Source: Bacillota bacterium
GTDB taxonomy: Bacteria; Bacillota; Clostridia; Christensenellales; Aristaeellaceae
Reading direction: 5' to 3'
DNA: 64,000 nucleotides
Assembly (NCBI GenBank): GCA_023436585.1
Contig: JAEZIN010000024.1
Coordinates: 5,324 to 69,323 of the forward strand
A program made the translations under genes and the position numbers. Positions 60,297 through 64,000 of the stretch are shown piece after piece (position 1 is the stretch's first letter; each line of letters opens with the position of its first letter). The notes under the pieces are model-generated. The model had not been told where the DNA came from and did not search any database. It saw nothing but the letters and a program-made list of their open reading frames with translations.

Positions 60297-61331
60297 ATGA
60301 CATCAACCCGTCTGCACAGGAGTTCCCGGGGGCCGGGCCGGCATGACAAAGGGGCTGCCTGGATCTCCTATTCCGACATGATGGCGTCCCTGATTCTGAT
60401 GTTTGTGCTGGTGCTTTCCTATAGCATCTACCAATATTTCGTCATGCTGCAAACAAAGACCGCCGAGTTGGACGATAAGGTTGCTTTGCTGTCAAGCCAG
60501 CAGATTACACTGGACGAGCAAACGACTCAGCTTCTTTTGCAGCAGCAGACCCTTGACCAGCAGAAGGATGCCCTGGCTACGGCACAGACATCGCTATCAA
60601 ACCAGCAACTGACGCTGGAGGAGCAGCAGAGGCTGTTAAATGCGGCCAATGCCGCGCTTGCCACGCGTGAGGAGGAACTGGCCGCGGCACAACTGAAGCT
60701 GGGGGATCAGCAGAACAAGCTGGACGCGGCCACCGTGCTTTTGAACAGCCAGCGGGATGCGCTGGAAGCCCAGCAAGTGAAAATCGACGATTTGATCGGC
60801 GTGCGCACCAAAATTATTCAGGATCTGAGTGCTACCTTGACCAGCGCAAATTTGAAGTCCACGGTGGACAGGAATACGGGCGACATCGTTTTGGACAGCG
60901 CCGTATTTTTCGATACCGGACAGAGCACCATCAAGGATAGCGGTAAAGCGCTTCTCAACCAGTTCATCCCCCTCTATTTGAGTGTTCTTCTCAGGCCGGA
61001 GTATGAGGACTATCTGGGCGAGATCGTCATTGAAGGGCATACGGATACCCAGGGGTCGGAGAAAAAGGAAGGCTACCTGATGAATCTGGAGCTTTCCCAG
61101 CAGCGGGCTCTTGCGGTTGCCAAGTACTGCCTACAAATGGATGGGCTAACCGATGAGCAGCGGGAGTATTTGAGAAAGATACTGACCGCCAAGGGCAAGA
61201 GTTACTCCGATCCCATATACAACGCGAACGGATCTGTCAATATGGATCAATCCCGCCGTGTGGAGTTCCAGTTCCGCTTGAGGGACGCGGAGATGATCAA
61301 CGAAATGAACCGCATCCTGTCCGGGCAGTAG
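60297..61331 (+). CDS. ZorB/MotB-like membrane protein with coiled coil and OmpA peptidoglycan-binding domain
   Basis: A 344-residue protein. A short N-terminus is followed by WISYSDMMASLILMFVLVLSY, with Asp27 as the ion-carrying aspartate of MotB/ZorB; then a Gln-rich coiled coil (about 55-170) with an LxxQQxxLDxQ-type repeat; then the OmpA-like domain with VFFDTGQSTIKDSG, IEGHTDTQGS and LSQQRALAVAKYCL. GGAGGGGG at about 60282-60288 supports ATG 60297, overlapping nothing; the TTG 60291 is less likely. The long coiled coil is unusual for ZorB and could span the thick Gram-positive wall. Confidence 0.82.
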   Translation: MTSTRLHRSSRGPGRHDKGAAWISYSDMMASLILMFVLVLSYSIYQYFVMLQTKTAELDDKVALLSSQQITLDEQTTQLLLQQQTLDQQKDALATAQTSLSNQQLTLEEQQRLLNAANAALATREEELAAAQLKLGDQQNKLDAATVLLNSQRDALEAQQVKIDDLIGVRTKIIQDLSATLTSANLKSTVDRNTGDIVLDSAVFFDTGQSTIKDSGKALLNQFIPLYLSVLLRPEYEDYLGEIVIEGHTDTQGSEKKEGYLMNLELSQQRALAVAKYCLQMDGLTDEQREYLRKILTAKGKSYSDPIYNANGSVNMDQSRRVEFQFRLRDAEMINEMNRILSGQ

Positions 61332-61406
61332 TGGAATACGATCCGGCATAACCGGCCTGTGCCTTGACCACGATCATAACGTCCGGCAAAAGGGAAGGCT
61401 GACATT

Positions 61407-61889
61407 GTGAAGTTTGTTGCATGGTTCCTGGTGATACTTCTGGTATTGGCGATTGCAGGCGTAGGGTATTTGTATTCCACCTCGGGTGTGGAGGTGGAAT
61501 CCATCAGCGCCCAGGCATATGAGGCGCAAAATCAGCAGCCAACGTTTGACGATTTGAAGCGCCGGCTGGAAAACGGCTCTGTGGTTGGCACGGTGTTTCA
61601 AAACCAGCCGCTTGGCGCTTCAACTGATTACGCGTTTTTCACCTATACCGTCCGCCTTCGCAACAACAGCCTGATCGCTGCGGATATGGTGGAGGTCCAG
61701 GTTGTGCCAACAGACATGGACATCCTTCAAATGGGATCAGCTTCTGTTAGGACGCTGCCTCCCCGCTCCAAGGGGGAGTTTTCGGCGACGGTGCTGTCAA
61801 GAAGGGACAGCGGTTCTGCGCGGGAACTGATTATCACCTATTACATCTGGGGAAAGCCATTTGTCTTAAGGAAAACCTACGGCAATTAG
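61407..61889 (+). CDS. Membrane-anchored beta-sandwich-like protein, third gene of the motor operon (function unknown)
   Basis: A 160-residue protein, start GTG 61407 after GGGAAGG. The single N-terminal helix FVAWFLVILLVLAIAGVGYLY is followed by an outside domain whose strands (YAFFTYTVRLRNNSLIAADMVEVQVVP... and KGEFSATVLSR...RELIITYYIWG) resemble LEA14/CARDB-type Ig-like folds. It is 75 bases after the ZorB-like gene and before their shared terminator. I do not recognise a named family; it may be a cap, sensor or substrate of the motor (inference). Confidence 0.6.
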   Translation: MKFVAWFLVILLVLAIAGVGYLYSTSGVEVESISAQAYEAQNQQPTFDDLKRRLENGSVVGTVFQNQPLGASTDYAFFTYTVRLRNNSLIAADMVEVQVVPTDMDILQMGSASVRTLPPRSKGEFSATVLSRRDSGSARELIITYYIWGKPFVLRKTYGN

Positions 61890-61924
61890 CCGTTCTAAAA
61901 GAATCAAAAGTACAATATCCTAAT

Positions 61925-61953
61925 AAAGGCGGGGCGTATCCCGCCTTTTTCTT
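61925..61953 (+). terminator. Rho-independent terminator of the motor operon
   Basis: Stem AAAGGCGGG (61925-61933) / CCCGCCTTT (61940-61948), followed by TTC and T-rich bases. Confidence 0.9.
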
Positions 61954-62041
61954 TTGGGCAGCCGCACCAACACCCTCTTTAAACATACCATGGGGAGTGT
62001 AAAGCTCCCAGGCTGGGAGCAACATATAAGGAGGCGTGCCT

Positions 62042-62836
62042 ATGTCGTTCTACAGCTATAAGAACGCAAACCCCAGCAGTTGTCCCGGCGCTATTTCCGG
62101 TAATGCGCTGGATGGTCTGCAGGAGAAAATCTGCGTCCAGGTGAAGCGCGTCTACGACAGCTGCCTGCAGCAAGAGCAGCTGGATGATGTAGAAGTGACC
62201 ATCACCAGCTTTGCCCAGGTAGCCGGAAGCACCTGCGTAGTCAACCCCGCCTTCTGCCGGGAGAATCCCGACACCATTCCGGCGACGTCGCCGCCCGTAG
62301 CCCCCATCACCTTTGAGAGCTGCCGCTCCAATACGACGGTGGGAAAGATCCACAACCTCACCATTGACCGTCTGTGCGACCGCCCCTGCTTTGCCCGTGT
62401 CCGCGCCACCATCGAAGTGCCTATTGACATCCTGTTTGTGGACAGCCGCTGCATCGAGTACATCGGCAAAGGCGTTGTATGCGTGAACAAGGATGTGCTG
62501 CTCTCTCTGCCCGACGAATCCATCGTCCCGTTTGAGATTGAAGCCATGGTCAGCGCAATCTGCGTCTCAGGCACTTATTTGGGGAACAACGTGTTCGAGC
62601 TCACCATCTGCGTTACCATCGTTCTGAAGGTGCTGGCCAAGGTGGAGATCCTGATCCCCTCCTACGGCTTCTGCCCCATCCCGCCTTGCGAGGAATTCGC
62701 CGAAAATGTCTGCGACGAGTTCTTCAGCCTGCCGCTGTTCCCGCCCATGTCCCTGTGCAACGAGGGAGCCACCAATCCCTCCAACATCAATGTGCATGGC
62801 GGAATCTGCAACTGCCGCACCACACGGCAAGGCTAA
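62042..62836 (+). CDS. Cysteine-rich clostridial protein, possibly a spore-coat-type structural protein
   Basis: A 264-residue soluble protein with 18 cysteines. The N-terminal ICVQVKRVYDSCLQQEQLDDVEVTI resembles a conserved but unnamed family in spore-forming Clostridia; the rest is rich in hydrophobic beta-strands and the C-terminus ends GGICNCRTTRQG. No signal peptide or membrane helix is clear. AAGGAGG at 62028-62034 supports ATG 62042. The spore-coat suggestion rests on cysteine content and family resemblance only. Confidence 0.6.
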   Translation: MSFYSYKNANPSSCPGAISGNALDGLQEKICVQVKRVYDSCLQQEQLDDVEVTITSFAQVAGSTCVVNPAFCRENPDTIPATSPPVAPITFESCRSNTTVGKIHNLTIDRLCDRPCFARVRATIEVPIDILFVDSRCIEYIGKGVVCVNKDVLLSLPDESIVPFEIEAMVSAICVSGTYLGNNVFELTICVTIVLKVLAKVEILIPSYGFCPIPPCEEFAENVCDEFFSLPLFPPMSLCNEGATNPSNINVHGGICNCRTTRQG

Positions 62837-62854
62837 ACAAAACAATTGCCTCTG

Positions 62855-62880
62855 GGAGGGATGCCGCAAGGCATCCCTCC
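62855..62880 (+). terminator. Perfect hairpin after the Cys-rich gene
   Basis: 11-bp stem GGAGGGATGCC (62855-62865) / GGCATCCCTCC (62870-62880) with a GCAA loop. The following AGTCAT has few T, so it may be a weak terminator or an RNA-stabilising stem. Confidence 0.6.
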
Positions 62881-62969
62881 AGTCATATGTATGAATGTAT
62901 TGGCGGGTATCCCTTAAGGGGTTGTACATATTATTCATTTATACCAAATGCGGCTTAACCAAAGGTTAA

Positions 62970-62998
62970 TTGACGGTTTCAATTGCTTGTTTTATACT
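62970..62998 (+). promoter_or_regulatory. Strong promoter upstream of the VOC gene
   Basis: TTGACG (62970-62975) and TATACT (62993-62998) with a 17-base spacer, about 125 bases before the VOC start, so the transcript has a long leader containing a possible 23-codon frame (63030-63101). Confidence 0.7.
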
Positions 62999-63029
62999 AG
63001 ATCCAAATGAAACGAAAGGATGTGGAAGT

Positions 63030-63101
63030 ATGAGCATTGTTTGCATCGGGCACGCAAAGCCATCTATACAGATTAGGAAGGGGAGGACAGCGGCTGGCTG
63101 A
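63030..63101 (+). CDS. Possible 23-codon leader ORF before the VOC gene
   Basis: ATG 63030 has AAAGGATG about 15 bases upstream and the frame runs to TGA 63099-63101, encoding MSIVCIGHAKPSIQIRKG and a few more residues. It lies between the promoter and the VOC gene. It could be a leader peptide or simply untranslated sequence; evidence is thin. Confidence 0.25.
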   Translation: MSIVCIGHAKPSIQIRKGRTAAG

Positions 63102-63124
63102 TCCTCAAGGAAAGGAAAATCGTG

Positions 63125-63511
63125 ATGGATAACACCGTAAAGAAGATTAAGTTTGATAAAGTTGTGCTCGATTGCCTCGACCCTCAAAAGCTTGCTGATT
63201 TCTATATAAAGCTCCTCGGCTGGCGCAAAGGGTATGACAAGGATGGCTTTGTCATCATTGGCTCCGAATCAAGCAATGTTGATATTGGGTTTCAAAGAAA
63301 TCTTGATTATGTTCCGCCTGTATGGCCAGAAAAGAATGGCATGCAGCAGCAGATGCTGCACCTGGATTTTGCTGTAGATCCAGCCGATCAAAAGCATTGG
63401 GTGCAGCAAGCCGTTTCAATAGGAGCAATGGTAGCTGCCGAGCAGTATTCGGAGCATTGGACTGTTATGCTTGATCCCGAAGGGCATCCCTTTTGCATCG
63501 ATGCCATGTAA
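63125..63511 (+). CDS. VOC-family (glyoxalase-like) protein
   Basis: A 128-residue protein. The vicinal-oxygen-chelate pattern is present: FDKVVLDCLDPQKLADFYIKLLGW at the start, LHLDFAV in the middle and WTVMLDPEGHPFCID at the end with a Glu metal-ligand candidate. It resembles the Glyoxalase_6 group. GTG 63122 is an alternative start. The substrate is unknown; relatives include isomerases, dioxygenases and resistance proteins. Confidence 0.82.
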   Translation: MDNTVKKIKFDKVVLDCLDPQKLADFYIKLLGWRKGYDKDGFVIIGSESSNVDIGFQRNLDYVPPVWPEKNGMQQQMLHLDFAVDPADQKHWVQQAVSIGAMVAAEQYSEHWTVMLDPEGHPFCIDAM

Positions 63512-63535
63512 AGCAGATATATTACTTTCAGAAAT

Positions 63536-63555
63536 GCGGCGGGAACGCCGCTTTT
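63536..63555 (+). terminator. Terminator of the VOC gene
   Basis: Stem GCGGCG (63536-63541) / CGCCGC (63546-63551) with GGAA loop, followed by TTTTA. Confidence 0.75.
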
Positions 63556-63719
63556 ACTATATGCAAGTAAATTATCAGTGTATCCATCCCTCATATCCAT
63601 CCCGTCCTTCCGCCATATGGGTATGCAGGTAAGCGGGTCTCCTCTTTATTAAAAGGTACAGTCCAGAATTTGTAAGCCGAAAGTCTTGATTCCATGCGAA
63701 ATTAAAACGAAAAAAGGTG

Positions 63720-63748
63720 TTGACAAGCGATATGCGGTGTGTTAAACT
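63720..63748 (+). promoter_or_regulatory. rRNA operon promoter
   Basis: Consensus TTGACA (63720-63725) and TAAACT (63743-63748) with a 17-base spacer, about 146 bases upstream of the mature 16S 5' end. The leader contains paired segments TGATAAGACTC (63797-63807) and GAGTTATCA (63847-63855), likely a processing stem. Confidence 0.85.
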
Positions 63749-63893
63749 ATCAACCGTCGCCGCAAGCGGCTCCGGACCTTGAAAACGATACAGAGTTGAT
63801 AAGACTCAAGGAAAGAAGAAAGAAATCGACAGTCGATTCTAAGAATGAGTTATCACTTTGTCGAGGGAAACCGAGATAGAGGAAGATAGGATT

Positions 63894-64000
<107 letters not shown>

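Noticed and set aside
58687..61331. Complete Zorya defence system
   Set aside because: The ZorA- and ZorB-like genes are present, but the helicase/nuclease genes ZorC, ZorD or ZorE are not within reach; downstream lie a terminator and an unrelated Cys-rich gene.

Overview
The window looks like the chromosome of a moderately GC-rich anaerobic Bacillota, class Clostridia. Evidence: strong AGGAGG ribosome binding sites with many GTG/TTG starts, a short Firmicutes-type SRP RNA, a THF riboswitch in front of an ECF transporter gene, a DUF2953-ytfJ-D,D-carboxypeptidase block typical of sporulating lineages, a Na+-pumping decarboxylase operon, and the 5' end of a clostridial-type 16S rRNA gene at the right edge. 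I see no insertion sequence, prophage, tRNA gene or CRISPR array.

Layout. 1-1350: end of an ArsR-type repressor, a perfect palindromic operator and an ArsP-like permease with a cysteine-rich loop. 1460-2955: sigma/anti-sigma-like pair. 3188-18811: a long co-directional housekeeping run, rbgA-rnhB-yraN-[double GT-C glycosyltransferase]-yifB-dprA-topA-trmFO-[secreted hydrolase]-hslV-hslU. 18817-19167: hairpin repeat, SRP RNA, terminator. 19186-26908: NAD(P)-binding protein, glyA, yhbY-obg, nth, folT with its riboswitch, icd and a TraX-family membrane protein. 27052-31205: PDZ membrane protein, two-component system, MATE exporter. 31396-36614: dnaX with two acetyltransferases and a YcaQ-type protein, then a convergent zinc-ribbon membrane protein. 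36714-43094: ksgA, pckA, a membrane protein with two Asp-Thr-Gly motifs, ytfI-ytfJ-dacF. 43333-47292: PadR/HAAS/DUF4097 operon, GNAT, rluB, mnmM. 47478-52546: five-gene biotin-dependent, Na+-pump operon. 52666-57779: secG, glmM with a sugar isomerase-like gene, a six-Big_2-repeat secreted protein. 57895-61889: MarR regulator divergent from a ZorA/ZorB-like motor cluster with a third membrane-anchored protein. 62042-64000: Cys-rich protein, VOC protein, rRNA promoter and 16S start.

The most interesting parts are these. (1) A three-gene locus encodes a MotA/TolQ/ExbB-like channel with a long cytoplasmic tail, an OmpA-domain partner with a long coiled coil, and an uncharacterised anchored beta-sandwich-like protein, with none of the ZorC/D/E effectors of known Zorya defence systems nearby. 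(2) One operon holds both an acyl-CoA carboxyltransferase and a pyruvate/oxaloacetate carboxyltransferase, a single biotin carrier and the Na+ pump, which is the subunit set of a transcarboxylase plus a decarboxylase pump. (3) One polypeptide fuses two GT-C glycosyltransferase modules and carbohydrate-binding-like domains. (4) The THF riboswitch has a 7-nt segment complementary to the folT ribosome-binding region. (5) Several clean palindromic operators sit on or near promoters.
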